From Ischnura elegans (taxonomy: Eukaryota; Arthropoda; Insecta; Odonata; Coenagrionidae): a stretch of 64,000 bases of DNA. Each line of letters starts with the position of its first letter. Positions within the stretch are counted from its first letter, which is position 1. Under the pieces are notes generated by a model. That model did no database searches, was not told the origin of the DNA, and was given only the letters and a program-made list of their open reading frames with translations. Both the position numbers and the translations under genes were made by a program. Below are positions 32,350-47,400 of the stretch, piece after piece. The stretch spans positions 6,820,001 through 6,884,000 of the forward strand of contig NC_060254.1 in NCBI RefSeq assembly GCF_921293095.1. The letters are read 5' to 3'.

Positions 32350-34030
32350 GCATATAATGGTTATTGGGGTACACAATCTTGAAAATGTTGTCCAAAATAG
32401 ATAGTGCTCACCAGAACCATTCAAGACAATATAATAGCAGTAGATTTATTCCTGTAGGGTTACACAGTAACATAGAAATGACTGAATACAAAATAATAGG
32501 ACACAAGTTGCGTGTACCCCATTGCATCGAAAATGCCTTTCACATTAACAAAAAGTATGAATTGATAATAAGGAGCACAAATAAAGTCCAATCACTGTAG
32601 TGAATAGAAACGGTCATTTGATTATATTCAATTTAATGTGGTTTATTAAGTTTCAACTCAGTTGGGTTGTACCCTTTCCCCCTCCTTAGTTTTTACTTTT
32701 ACTTACCTTAGCTTTAACTTTTTCCACCCTAATGCAAGTTTTTCTGTCACATTCTTGGATAGAGAACTGACAGGCCAGTTGGTTTACGTAATCCAATCCT
32801 TGCTCAGTATATTTGTAGATTGTTTGATTTACGTAAATTATGAAAATTACAAGAAATTGAAGCAGAAGTTTGGATTATTCGTGCTACCTCTCCCCATTAT
32901 TATCCCATTAGGATGATCGGGAGTGTGCTATTGTACGCATGTATAGATTTCACAAATATTTATACATATATTTCTAAGGGTGACATGAGTGCTAAAACCA
33001 TTCGGGGTTAATAATAATTGACATTAAAACTTAAAATCCATATCATCATGTACAGCTACTTGGGAAAAGGTGCCTTGTCATAAGGTAAAAAATAATTTAA
33101 AAAACTTACATCAATCCAAATAAAAGTTGTGTAGAAGTTATAAAGTTTTAACCCATTAATTCAACTACATGTATTTTAGCTGTTTTGACTATGAAGACTA
33201 TCTTTTGAGACCTCACCTTGTGTAGGCCACTTGAGCAGTTGAGCTTCATGACATGTAGCATGCACAGGTCTTTGAGATAGTTTGAAATGATGTACTGCAT
33301 AAAATATGAAAAGCATTTATTACAACAAAAAACACAGCAAAAGTAAAAATGTGAATTGGTGGATGATTATTGTGAGAGAAATGACACATGCAAGAGTCAA
33401 TGCCGTGCTGAGCCATGGTCTCTATCCCATCCAACGAAGGAGCACCCTCTCTCTCACGCAAAGGCCGTGGGTAATGGCAGTTCACTTACCAAATGAATCA
33501 CGCTCCTTCACCACCAACTGCTCCCTCACTATACAAAGAAAAATGTGCACACAAAAAAAAAATTACAAAAGAAAAAATAATATCATTGTGGACATAGAGA
33601 ACGATTTCGTCATCTAACTCAATGAAGAAATTTTTAACTTCGCAAAAAACAATTCTGCCTCATCACATACAGCTGTAACAGAGAATTTTGTACACCTATA
33701 TTAAGAAAGCTTAAAATATAATTCCACCATCATTATAAATCCATGGCATGCTAATACTAATTTGGACATGTTCTGTAACGGCCCAACCCATCATGATCAC
33801 AACACTAGGAAATAAAATTTATTGGATATCCTCATGCTCAAACTAAAAATTCTGGAGAACTCACCATACCTTGTGGGCATAATCAATAGTTTCAAGTGTT
33901 ACTAAAGTTTTAATATGAAGTTAGTTATGCATTAAAGTTAAGTATTTATTAAGTATATAATTTCACCAAAAGATGAAATTGCTTCATGTAAAATAAGTCA
34001 GTAAATTTCACATATTTAATTTCATAAAAG
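32350..34030. other. No recognised gene
   Basis: AT-rich; frames at 32662-32916 and 33306-33617 show no family resemblance. The first part may still be the 3' end of piggyBac-like relic B. Confidence 0.4.
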
Positions 34031-34042
34031 CGGTTTTTTCAC

Positions 34043-34892
34043 AATGTTCCTCGGACTTAAAATCTCCACCAACCTTGATTGGGCACCTCACGTACAGGTC
34101 GTACTCAAAAAAATCTCCGTGGGTATATTTATGATTAGAAGGTTGTATCCGATTGTATCGGTGGATACTTTAAAAATGGTATACTACGCTAAAATCCATT
34201 CTCATATTTCTTATGGCATTCTGTTTTGGGGAAACTCACCTGTGGCTAAAATAGCCTTTTCAGCCCAAAAACAAGCTGTGTACCATGTCCCTTTTTGCAC
34301 TCCTGGTAAAATCTTCTTTGCTAAATCTAAAATCCTCACCCTCCCTTCTTTGTATATCCTTACATGCGCCTGCTTTGTTAAAGCAAACCCTTCCCATTTT
34401 CTTCAAAATTCTACCTACCATGATCACCTCACCCGTTCTAGAAATAACATCCATTCAAACCAGTCAGCTCTCTCTGCCTAAAAGGTCCCTACTACTCTGC
34501 CTCGTTCCTTTACAATAAAATTCCCGAAGAAATAAAATATAGCAAATCACTTTCCGAATTTAAAAAGAGACTATATATCCTCCTAGCTGAAAAATGCTAT
34601 TACAGTACTAATGAATATCTGGAGGATGCATTATAAAGGAAATTTTCTAGATGGCAACTTGAATGCCTATATATTTCCATGCTTTCTGTTAGTATTTTAT
34701 AACCTTCTCGGCTCTGTTTCTAATGTTTGTATATATCAGAGTGAAATGATTATCTTGAGAATTCCCAAGAACCTGGCAATTTTCAAACATGTATTCATGT
34801 ATGTATGTAATTAGTTGTAAATCTCATATTGACTTTAGCCTTGCTGATGTGTAATTTGCCAATGGTGAAATAAATTTATTATTATTATTATT
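34043..34892 (+). mobile_element. LINE 3' end (Jockey/CR1-like), 5'-truncated
   Basis: The frame 34044-34481 encodes the C-terminal part of an RT: FLGLKISTNLDWAPHVQ, then KISVGIFMIRRLYPIVSVDT and HSHISYGILFWGNS. After a frameshift near 34475 the end KIPEEIKYSKSLSEFKKRLY follows, with stop near 34634. The 3' tail is AATAAATTTATTATTATTAT. The RT catalytic part is lacking. Confidence 0.85.
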
Positions 34893-35284
34893 ATTTACCC
34901 GAGTTGAACACGACTAATTACTCCGTCTGTTTCCTGTGTACTCGCTCACGTCGCAGGAAAATTGCCTCGCACTGGAATTCGGAGATTCGGTCATCGATAG
35001 CGCCAGCAAGTGACTCACTCCACAATGACTGCGCGGGTTCTCAGGAAAACAACAGATAGGGCCTTGCATTAAGTCGGTTGCTGATAATAGTTGCTTCAAG
35101 CAGACACTTGCCTTTTTTTAAAGTGACATACATATGTTATGCTGAATGTACTGTTCCCTAGTATTTCCTCCAATTTGTTGCCTGCTCCAGCTTCATTGCA
35201 GCAGTGTTAAGAGGCTTCTGGACCTAAATATATATGTACTTTATTCTGAAGTATACGTATTTTAGATTCTTTAATTTTCATTCA

Positions 35285-35365
35285 TTTAATCGATTGTAAT
35301 ATGTAACCCCCTGCCAAACACCCTAGAGGCTGCTTGCAGGGTATTATGTAGATGTAGATCCCCTA
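35285..35365 (+). mobile_element. LINE tail fragment with TGTAGAT repeat
   Basis: CCCCCTGCCAAACACCCTAG then GCTTGCAGGGTATTATGTAG, ending in TGTAGATGTAGAT. The same tail, on the minus strand, ends the LINE at 58673-60895. It lies just beyond the SNUPN stop codon, so it may form part of the SNUPN 3' untranslated region. Confidence 0.7.
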
Positions 35366-35416
35366 TGGAAAAATAAAACGTCTTTTACATGAATGTCATT
35401 AAGTAGTATGTATGTA

Positions 35417-38400
35417 TTACCATTCCGTGGGAGAGTTTCCTCGAGCCATGGGTTCTATTTCCTCTGGATCACTGGCATCAACCTTCATCTCTTCTCCTGC
35501 AAGAGCAGCTTCATCATCCACTTCCATCGAAATCCTCTTCTTACGCCTCTCTTTACTCTTCAGAATATTCTCGGCTATATATTTCTCCATTGACTCGTAA
35601 TTCTCAGGTTGCTCTTGTAAATAGACATCAGGTATCTAAGATCAGAGAGAGTGAAATCTAATGTCAATAATTAACATTTATAAATTAAAATATATCAGAT
35701 AAATTGCAATATATAATAATTGACAGTGCGTACAGTCAACAGTGTCATACATTTAAATCAAGAAATGAGAGAGAGAATGCTCTGTAATGCGTAAATGATG
35801 AATTGCAAGGAAACTCATGTTTATTCTTCCGTATTACTGTGAAAAAAAACCCATCAACTATGGCCTCCAGCTCTATTTTGTGGAATTTCACCATGGTGGG
35901 ACTCTGATGAGTTGCATTCTTGACATCGACTGACTAAACACTAAACCAGTTCTTCATATTGTTGCAGCCACAACTTCCAGCAATCTCTTTTTCTCAGTCA
36001 AAGCCTTCCTCTCTTGCACGTATGAGGTGTACGCCATTTCCATCGCCAATGCTACTACAAACAAAGTTCACAGTTGTCCTCTCTTTGTCTAGTGCCAAGA
36101 ATTCTCCCTACCATCTGCATTCGCTCGCTCTGCATTTGCATCGCTCAATATGCAGCTGGGCTAAATTGAACTGCCCTCAGTTGAACCCAAACAAAACCCA
36201 AGCTATAATTTTTGGTAATAAAAGACTTCTAAACACAATTGCTTATGACAGCCTCCCAAATTTAAGTGTCGCTTCCACCACTGCGCCGGTTACCAAGACT
36301 GTAAGATATCTTGGACTCACGCTCACCTGCAATCTATCATGGGATCAGCATGTGCTTGAAATATGTAATAAAGGGAATAAGGCTCTTTATTTATTGAAAC
36401 TACAAAAGAAAAACCTCCCTATTTCCACGAGAATTATGCTAGTCACATGTGTTATCTTCCCCATTATTGATTATTGTATACTGGTCTATAATGACTTACC
36501 TAGTGTATTTGAAATGTGTCTGCAACAGTTAATTAACTCCTGTATTAGATTTATATTTGATTTACGTAGAGATGAACTTTTGTCCAAATTCTACACTGAT
36601 CTGAATTGGTTACCTCTTCACAGCCGAAGGGATTATATCCTGGGATATTTTCTGTTCTCCTTATTCCAAAAACAGACTCCTGCATACCTGTACGAATTAT
36701 TCATCTCCCGCAAAAAAGTTACTGGAATTTCCACCCGCCGTGTTTCTGACCTTCAAATTCCCCAAGCCCGCACCAATATACATTTCAAATCTTTTCATCC
36801 AACTGCGTCTAGATTCTGGAACTCTCTTCCGCCAAATATAAAGTCGTCACAATCACTTCAGTCGTTTAAAAGAAGGCTGTACTCGTATTTGAAGTCTGGG
36901 GCTTAATTCAGTCTCCTAAACTCATTAGAGTTATTATCTTAAAGTTGTGTATGTTAACAAAACTTTCTACATAAATATGCATATGTATGTGTGTGTTCAT
37001 TACTGTCTACGTTAAAACTTATATTTCTGTGTTATTAGTATTGAATATTTTACATCTTTTGTATAAATATCTACTACTTGTCAAAATGCCTTTATTAAGA
37101 TTTAGAACATTTCCTGTATTTTCCCTTTTTTCTTGCTCTCATAGGTTTTACCTAGAGCATAATAAAAATATTATATTCCATTCTACCATAATATTTCATA
37201 TGAAGTTTTCATGCTCGAGTAAATGTCCCATGAGCTTTCCTTTTCTTGTTTTAAACGTTTCCAATAGTTCACCTTCTGCATGGACTTTGTGAGAAATTTG
37301 CTCACTAGTTTTTGCTAGTTGAGTTCTTGTAACCCTCCTCCTCCAAAATCACATTTCTGAAGATACAATCAATCTTTTGCCATTTCACTCTTCCTTGGGG
37401 CCTCACTCACATCCATAGGGTGTCAGGGCACACTCCATAAAAAACTGCTGAGGAATTTCTTCGAAGCCTCAATACTAATGAGTAATGATGCTATGTATTC
37501 ATTGGGAGACTTTAATTTCAAAACTGGCTGATATGATAAAAATTGAGTGGAACATTACTATAGTTTTGTCACTCTTGTCATGACAAAATCTTGTTACTTT
37601 CAGAGACATCGTAATAATAATAAGATACATATTCCTAACATTAACAGAGACCATGGCTAACCAATCAGCAACGTGTGGAAGAGAGAGTGCTGACCATTCA
37701 GCCCTCATCAGAAGGACAGCCAGAGCTGCGCTATGGCAAACAATCAAGGGTTATCACCTTTGACCTGAAGACGAAAGTGGAATGGCTTTTGAAACTGTTT
37801 TCACTCACAAAGAACAAACGTGGACATTCTTTCCATCTGTTCCCTTTACCATAGCTTTCAGACATAAGATTTACATTATTCTTGCATCTAACCAATCTTC
37901 AGAAGTGCATCCTGGTATCATTTGGCGTGTTCACCAATGCTCCATGCAAAGACAGTGCCGTTTTGTTAGCGCAAGTACCACAGCTGGTGAATGAGAGAAT
38001 GATGGCTCAGGCGGATGATGAAACACATGCTCCTCAATGGATGCGTGCGCAACACAAAATATTATTTCACATTCGACAATAGAATCTATGGCCAAAATGA
38101 GGGACTGGCATCGTGTCCTCCTCAGTCACTTCTTCTGGCTAATTCACGCAGGGATAATTTCAAATGACTGGGAATTAATTTGTGAATTTTTTATTTACAG
38201 AAGACCAGTGCCTAGGTAGGGAGGTAGAATACTGATTTAGTTCCAGGTTAAATGAATAAAAGATAAGTAGCTGCTAGAGCATGTTCCCCAAACACTATTT
38301 CTGGTAAATTCACAGGTTAAACTAATATTAAATATAATGTAGCACTACACCCAGTCATACATATTTATGCCAAAGGATCTCATTTATGCTTTTCTTAAAA

Positions 38401-41400
38401 ACATGTAATAACATTTCATCCGAGGATTTAGCCTTCATTTTCCTTGAGTGAAAATTTTACAAATTGCCTCGGTGCTATTTCAGCATGGAAAGGATCACAC
38501 GTCACTCCAAAATCTTCCTCATTCACCCATAATGTGAAAAAGTAAAAAAATGCAAGAAGTCACCGTTCACTTTTCATGAGTTAGGGATGTCATAAGAGTT
38601 CCACTCCATGAAGTTGTTCAGGGAGAATCGCTCATTGAGTGGGGGGAATGCTCACAAGCAAAAATGAACCCTGCATTGTATGGGAGTAGGGGAGGCGCAG
38701 AGACCAGCACGGCAGGATTTGGTGACATCATCAACTTAACTGCAAAAGGGTTAAGATCATTCATATGCACTACAAATATCTCAGGAGGTAATGTGAGTAT
38801 TGAAAAATGAAAAAAAATATGGATCTCTATTGCAACTGAAAGTAAAATAACATAGGTGAAAGCCCGTTAATTATATGTAACTATGGTTCTGAGTATTGGA
38901 GTTCCAGGATCAAGATCTGGTGGATCAGCCCATCCGTACATTTGCACTCACCTTCTTCACTCTTCTAAAGCTCCAAGAAGGATGAGAAAGTGCACAGTGC
39001 ATGAGAAAGTCTACAGTGGAAGTAAACTAGCCCAAGTATTTCCCTTGATTTTTATGACGAAAGTGAACCAGTGGCGTAGCCAGGATTTTGAAATGGAGGG
39101 GAAGAGTTTAGCGGAGATTTAAGGGCCCTTCCAGGGTGTATGGAAAACAAAAAGGGGATTCTCTTTTGAAGGCTCAACGGGGGGCTTTCAACCCAGCAAA
39201 CCCCTCTGTCACTGATCACATCGCCTGCATTTGAAAAGTCTGCATAAAGAGACACTTTCCCAAGGTATGTCACAAACCCACAATTTGTGATATCAAAGTG
39301 AATTTTTCGGGTGAAAGACACTGGGAAGTTGTGAATTCTATGTGAAATTCGGTGGGGAACTGTGAATATTTGCTGTACAATCAAAAAACACAGCAAATAC
39401 ATAATGGTATGCGACTGTAGCAAAGTGCTTCAGCCTATATTTCTCAAAGAGTGCTGTTGACTGGCTTAGATCTTACCTCAGCGGTCGCACTCAAGCAGTG
39501 GTGGTCAGTAGTAACCTACAGTCAAACTGGATCCCTAATCCCGTGGGGATGGTACAAGGCTCAGTTCTTAGCCCACTTCTTTTTTCTCTCTTTATAAACG
39601 ACCTCCCTGATGTCCTCATGCATTGTGACTACCACCTTTACGCCGACGATTTTCAAATTTATCGTCATTCATCGCCGTCCAATATCATTAATTCAATAGC
39701 ACTTATCAATGAGGACATCGAGAGAATTAACAGTTGGGCGCAGGCCAATCATTTGGTTCTCAATGACAAGAAAACAACAGCAATAATTATAGGGAGCAAT
39801 TATTTCTTTTCCCAATTAGACCATGAAAATCTACCAAAAATAAGACTTGGTAGCCACAATATACCTTATGAGGAAACGGTAAAAAACCTTGGAGTCATAT
39901 TCGATCGAACCCTTAGCTGGAAGCCTCAAACAAATTATGCGAGGCGTAAATTTTTGGGATCACTGCATCAACTTGTCAGAGCCAGAGAAATACTTACACC
40001 CGACATACGAATTTCATTAGTTAAAACACTAGTCTTCCCCCACTTGGATTATTGTACAGCCTTATTCACTAACCAAGACGACGCAAACAATAACAGACTC
40101 CAATTGGCCATGAATTCGGCAGTAAGATTTATTTACGATTTAAAAAAATGGGACCATATTAGTAATTATTACAACCGCCTTAACTGGCTTAAGTATAAAG
40201 AGCGTCGCACCCTTCACATAATAACTCTAGCCTTTAGTGTCTTAACGACCGGTTACCCGCCATACTTGTACGAGAAATTCGTTAGAAAATCTGAGGTTCA
40301 TAATATACCTACCCGTAATCATAACATTGACCTCCATATTCCAAAACATCACACGCCTCATATGAACAAATCATTCATAGTAACCGCCTCACGAATATGG
40401 AACTCTCTCCCAGCCCAAATAAGAAGCAGTACAAACATCAATAGGTTTAAACACAGCACATATGGGTTTCTGAAGAATGCCTCCTTATCCCCAAGTTAAA
40501 TCTCTTTTGTTTATATTCACTTTCTTATGTTCATATTTCTTGTTTATATTCACTTTTTTATGTTCATATCTCTTGTTCGTATTTCTTTTGTTTGTCACCT
40601 TAAATTTTGTAATTAGTGTGTTATATCTGAGTGCGATTATTTATTTTTTGTCGAAAATATTGTATTGTTTTTTTTTTCATGCACTAGACGATATGCACTG
40701 TTCACATTTGTCTGTATATGTATATATATTTATTTACTTTTTTTCTTTTATTTATCTATCTCAATGTGAAATGTAGAAAGCTGTACTTATATTTTCTCAT
40801 GGGCCCCAGTGCCTACGAAAATAAACGATATTATTATTATTATTATATTGACATGGGTTTAAAAACTTACCCACTGAAAATAAAAACAATTAAAAGGTGT
40901 ACAAAATTAGACTAAGAGAAGATTTGACCTCACAACCATCCAACCTCTTAACTTTTCACAACCAACTCACTCATCTAATGAATAAGAACAGCAAACAAAT
41001 ACTGTAATAGTGTGCTATTTCTGAGCGCATGCATTGAAACATTGAATGTACACCTAAATTAATGAACAAAGAGCACAAGTATACTACTTCATAACCATGA
41101 AAGAGGCTATTGTAATTAGTTTATTTCATAAGGCTGACAATGCACAAAGTCAGCTCCACTACCATTAAGTCATGCTGAATAAGTGGTACTTGTTCTGCTA
41201 CAACAGAAGAGTGAGACTGATTAAAGGCACCCCCCTTCACTGCAAATAATTACAAGACTACTACTGACAGAAATATAGTTTGAGATCGCAACAAATTTTG
41301 AAACAGAATATGTTTGGCAGGGATTTAACACACCTTGCACTAACAGCTCCATGGCAATTATTTCACAATAAAATTAACATCAAGCACACTTGGTGCATAG

Positions 41401-44400
41401 TTTTATTCATCATTGTGCAATATTTTAGTGCAGCAGAAGAGTTTTCGAACAGTAGAATACTTGGAGAGCAAGAAAGGCACTGTACACCTACCTCAACTCC
41501 AAGAGCTTCTGGCAGCATAAAAGGCTTCAGCCAAGTGACTAGAGGCGTAGTTTTACCGGAGTGGTAGTGCCCATTTTTATGATAGAATAAGATGCCATCC
41601 AGAGTTGAAGTCTGAGAGGCCCATGGAGAGAGGATGCCGATTTCACTGGCCAAATCAGACGGACTGTAGGGGGAGCTGGGAAGTACTTGAAGTTGAATTT
41701 CCTTCTGTGCAGTTTCTGGCATAAGTGGCATTTCCTCAAACTTGTTCTTCAGCCAGAAAAAACGAAATTCTGCCTGAAAATAAGCAGTTAATAGTCCAGT
41801 CATTACTTTTAAGCAGAGTAAAATTAAATGACACACTGCCTCAATATTACCCTGAAGGGAATCATAAGGCAATATTAAGAGATGTTGGTTAGGTTTTCAA
41901 CAGTATTGCAATCCACAATTTTTCCTCAACATTCTCTAGCAAACTATACTCTGTTCATTTTATCTCTGCGGGTGAGCTGGTGTGGCCAAAGCGAGTGGAG
42001 ATGAGGGGAGGGAAAGTCTCTCGACACGTGACTTTCCCTTGGCCAATCAGCAAACAGCTGGCGTGGCCAGCGACGGCTCGTGAGTCAAATGCTGGGAGGG
42101 GCACACTCCACCAGGGGGACAAAAAGTTTTGAAAATTTTGTATATTTTAGATAGTTTTTAAGGCATTCTAGAGACCATTATGACTCACTAATACACAAAA
42201 CAATCACTAACACTAAAACACTAGCTCGATTAACTCAACTACAACTAGGCCTATTTACCTTAAAACAATTTACACATAATAAGTCGACTGGTCACCAAAA
42301 CAAGGTATTCTGCAACACTGCAACACCAAGATTATACGGCCGCCGGCTGGCCCCGCGATGTCAACTCACTAGATAAGTCATTCTGCGCATGCTCGCGCGG
42401 CGTCCCAAGACTTCCATAAGGCACAAGCTTAGACGCGTCAAAGCACCAGCAGCCTCCACCACAACCACTCTTTGTATAACTGCATGTTAATATGGATTGG
42501 GACGTTCTGGTCAGTGCCCCGTGGCCACAAATGTGAACTTCTCGCACTATTTTTGAGTGTTTTCCTACATTTTCGATGTTTGCGATTGAAAAAACACTGA
42601 TTAATTAGATGCATAACACTTTGGTTAATTGAATGGGTATTTCATTTTTTTCCTTTTTCAAATCTTTGGGGGGGGAGGGGGTGCCCGAGAGTCCTCATGG
42701 GCAAGCCGCCATTGGGCGTGGCCTCAGTGAGTCGCTCTCAGACCTCTGCCGAGTGAACATCGTGAATCCGCTCTCGGAGCAGCATTGCCAAACCTCACGC
42801 ATTCTCCCTGTATGTGACTAAGAGTGCCAACCACCCACGGTGCCTCATTCAGCACGGTAGCTGACAATGTCATGGGCTTTCGTGAAAGGATTATCCCCAA
42901 TGCCATCCAAATGAGCAGGTATATTGTCTCGGTGCCGGGGCCAAAATAATAGTGGCCACCCCATGGCTCGCACGTTTTAAGTGACAAAGTGGGGAGGCTA
43001 TGTGCATTTGGCAACGTTATGTTCACTCCTCTCTCTCCCTCTCTCGGAACTACCCCTCCCCAATCAGCGAAGCCATCCGAGAGTTTGCACAAAAGCTCAC
43101 CCGCAAACATAAAGTGAACAGACTATAATTGAAGATGCATCTTAAAAGCTATGCCCAACATTCGAAAACCCCAATGCAATGCTCACAATGAAAACCTCTG
43201 GGATTGCCAAGAGAAATTTCTTCATAGGTTTCTAAGACCTGTAATGAAATCCTCACTTCATCAACTGTTGCAGAACATCCCCCAATCCTGTTGAAAACAT
43301 CTCCATAGCATCAAAAAAATAAATATTTCATTATAAATTTGCACAGAGAATTTGAAATGGGGTTCTCTATGGTTTCTCAAGGTTTAGAAAAACTCTTCAA
43401 ATCTCCTTGTACCTCTGGGAATCCTCTAGAAAACCCCATTGTGAGGCAATTTGTTCACCTAAGGAGGTCCAATTAAGATTTACAAAACCTCTTCCATCTA
43501 CAAATACAAGATTTCAGAAACCTCAACTGATATCCTCATTTTCATCAGAATATTGAAATGATTCAAAGGGAATGAAACGTAGCAGATGAACAAAACAGGA
43601 AGAAAAAGAAGATAGATAAGGCAACAGGAGAGCTTGTGAGACCAACGTCAAGATTGTAAGTACTCTTTCGCTGCTCTGAAGGTACCTAGTATGTTAGAAT
43701 GGCAGGCTGCTGCGAATGTACCTTTTCTTTGAGCCTTACATGTGCTCAGTGCTTTCGCAGTGCATGTGACGGTATGTTTGCGGAGAGTGTGCAGCAGTGA
43801 AAGGGTTGATCACTGATTGTGATACTCAATAAATTGAAACATGTACCTACCCTCATTTCATCATTATATGGGAAACGTGATATATTTTCCATGCAAAACA
43901 AATATTTGTTACAGAGTGATCACTTTTTGATGCCACTCCATTCCTAATTAGGATGGATGTTGCTTTAATTAATGGTGGTGACAAGAAGGTAAATTGGCAG
44001 TTCGCTCCCTCCCCCCAGTTGCTGAGTTGTTGGCTTCATTGCTGTAAACTTATTAAATTGAATATGCCAATTTTCGATTTGATTTCCTTACATGGGCATA
44101 CCCAGCGAGAGGCAGGGGGGTGGCAGCTGCCCCCTCTAAAAGCGAAAATCGCAAAAGTCTTTAAGCAAAATCAGTACTGAATTGAAACAAAAGCATTCAA
44201 CAAATTTTCTTTGAACCCACGAAAAATGAAACATATTAGTACATACAAGATATGTAACTAAAATAAAACTATTTGTCACAACTTGGTTTGCCCCCTCCCC
44301 CCTAGACCATGGCTTGCCCCCCCCCCCCCCCCCAGTTATGATCCTGGGTATGCCCTTGTTTCTTTATATTCAATAGAAAATCCAAAAATTCAATTAAAAT

Positions 44401-47400
44401 TCCCAAATATCCAATTGGAAATCTCAAAAATACCATGATGCTGTTATTCATATGTTTACGTGCACATGGTTGACTGAATTGTGGTTAAGTTGTTGCTTGT
44501 GGAGAAAATATTTATAAATATCGGTATTATTTAATCTATGCTTAATCCCCTTAATCCGCTGAGTTAGGTCATTTGTGTGTCTTATCAGTGATATAGTGAA
44601 AATCTTGATGTGATTGTTGTGCCTTAGCGTGTTCTTTTAGTATTTTATCGCTTGCCTTCAGTTTTTTGAGCGATTATACTGTTATTTGTATTTAACATGT
44701 AAGCATATGTATTTAACTTAATTATGCATGCGTGCGTTACGTCACTGACGAAACTATATGTACAGGCATTGTCGGAATAGTGTGTATCACGCAGGTTTGT
44801 TTGTTTGAAGTGTAATCCCCGTGTTCTTGTATAAATATGAGTCACATGTTTCTGTTGTGAAACACACATAATATGTTGGCTTAATGCACAACCAGAATTA
44901 TATTTATTGGTATTTTAAAGAAGTCTTTCTTAGATAAAGACATGTGAGATATTTGTTGATAAAGTTGTTATCGCTAATCACAGCAGAACTTTTGCTTTTC
45001 GATAGCTCTTCAATGTTGTTGGAAATCTAGAAAGTTGTTGCTCTCATGGTACAATTGTTTATTTATTCATTTATTTTTGTTTACCCAACAATCAACATCA
45101 ATAACAGGAAAAACCATAAATGTACCCAGTATTACTACAGTTTAAAGAAAAATTAAAAGTTCAGAAACCATTATTTACAGCAGGCCTTCATACATAGTCG
45201 ATATACTTTGACCTTGGTCCAAATATGTCCAGTTCCCTGGAATGTCTATTATACCTCTCGCACATTCTGCTTAGAGGTGAATTTTCACCATACTTGGTGT
45301 TAACTCCCTTTATCTGAAACAGTCTATTATTCCTGCAACACACTTTGGGAACATAAAAGTCTATCATCTCTAACATTTGGGAGTCACTCGCACAACTCAC
45401 AATTTTATGTAAATACATGAGATCATTCATGTGCCTCCTATTTTCAAGTCTCTCTAAGTCATACATTAGTGACAATTTATTGGATGGTACATGGTTATCC
45501 ATCACAGGATAAATCCCATATTCTTCCACATATAAAGCTCTCAAAAAACGTTTTTGAACCTTCTCAATAGCTTCAATATATCTCTTACTGTATGGAGACC
45601 ACTCTACACTGCAGTACTCCAACCTGCTCCTGACAAGAGCTATGTACTGAACTATCATGGGTTTTATATTTTTAAAGCACTTTGTTGACCTTAGTTGTTC
45701 TGATAATCATGACAAAACTGTACAGCTTTTTGATAACTATTCAGGATTGCTAGAAGTGATGGAAGATGTGGAAATAATACGTTAATCTGGGCTTGATTGC
45801 ATTGGATTTATTAAAAAACCAATATTTGCTTAGTTATTTCTATTTAGAACAAATAAGAGCAGCTAATTTTCAAACTGAAAATGCAGCACTAAGTCACTTT
45901 TCCTAGTACATACATACATCTTCATCTTTATAGCTTTATCTTGTCACGAGTAGGTACATCATAATGAGCATGATGACTTATTCTGAATGAGTGACAGTGT
46001 TGAATGAGCTATCGAGTAACAAAATATTTATGGGTGTAAACACAGCAGGTTGATACCTGTCTACACATTGCTACAAGTCAGCTCGAGTGCCAAAGCATAC
46101 TATGAGTCTCGAGATTGTCAGGCTAGAGGGAGCTCAACAATCGAGAGGCAACTGCGTGCTCATAAAATTGTTACTTATAATATTTACTGAGGTTTTCCCA
46201 ACCTCAATAATTTTTATTTCATCATATTAGGCCATATTTTAGGCTTGATACATGTTGTGCTTAATTTAATTAAGTTTTTGGACACAACATTTTACTGCTT
46301 CTTGCAGAAAATAAACCAAATGCGGTATTTTCCATGATCCCACATGTAAGACTGAGTGAGAATGAGAGCAAACCACTTCCCCACCCCCATGCCCTAAATG
46401 CCTCATGCAGTCACTAGGTGCTCCCTCATGCTCTGAAATTAAGTGTTTAGCCATGTACTGTTTTGCCCTGAGTTATATCATTAGTATGATGGAGTGGTGT
46501 GAGAAAACTTGGTTAGCAGGGAACCCTCTTCTGTGAGCACACTTCCTTTATGGCTAGCAATCTTCATTTGTACTTGTTTTCAGGGCAAAGAAAAAGATTA
46601 AATCAAAATGAAAGGATACATGATCCAAACCAGTTGACATTAAGAGCAGATTCATCACATGAATGAATCAAAAAAATTAGTAATGCCTGTGATAAGAAGT
46701 CAAGTCATCGGAAAACTGAAATTGTTCCAATTGTTTCAGTTAAATTGATGTTATTTTATTCTCCTTAGTTAAAATATGTCTGGATGAAATGAATAATACC
46801 TTTTCAAACTTCAGCAAGAATATATATACATATATTATATATATATATATTGTTTGCGGACAAGTTGATTTTGGACAATTTACACCAACTTCCAGTAGGG
46901 CATCATCAACTCAACTGCATTTCATCAATATCACAGATTTTTTTCCCGGGCTATGTAAATCACAGAGAATTTAAGTTTTAATACATATATATAGCAATTT
47001 TAATCACAAAATTTGACATACTTTGATTAAGAAAGGCTTTTAACATGATTTTTTATAACAATTTGAAATTGTTAGACATGATAATATTTTATACAACAAC
47101 CACGTAGGTAATTTTCCCCCACCCCCCTTACCTCTCCCAAACAACCTCTCACATAAGTTCACCCTGGTTGCTCATACTGAACACAAAAAAACTACATCAT
47201 CAAAATGAGCGTCGCCCTCCATTTCCCCATTATCCCTCACCCTCTACATCAACTCCCCCTTCCATCATTCTACTCATCAAATGACAAAAGGACACTAAGT
47301 TCCCAAAACCTGTGTTAGCTAATAATAAATTAAGGGCTGAGTGTATGATTGTGATTCATTATGAGAATTAAAAACTTACACAAAACAATGCCTGAAACGA

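Noticed and set aside
29885-33009. TTAA sites as the ends of the piggyBac-like relic B
   Set aside because: TTAA occurs at both places, but the adjacent sequences (ACCGCTGACCGG and CCCCGAATGG) do not form a convincing inverted repeat.
41363-41872. Full 169-codon minus frame around SNUPN exon 5
   Set aside because: Only 41492-41773 is exon; the rest of the frame runs into introns past good AG and GT sites.
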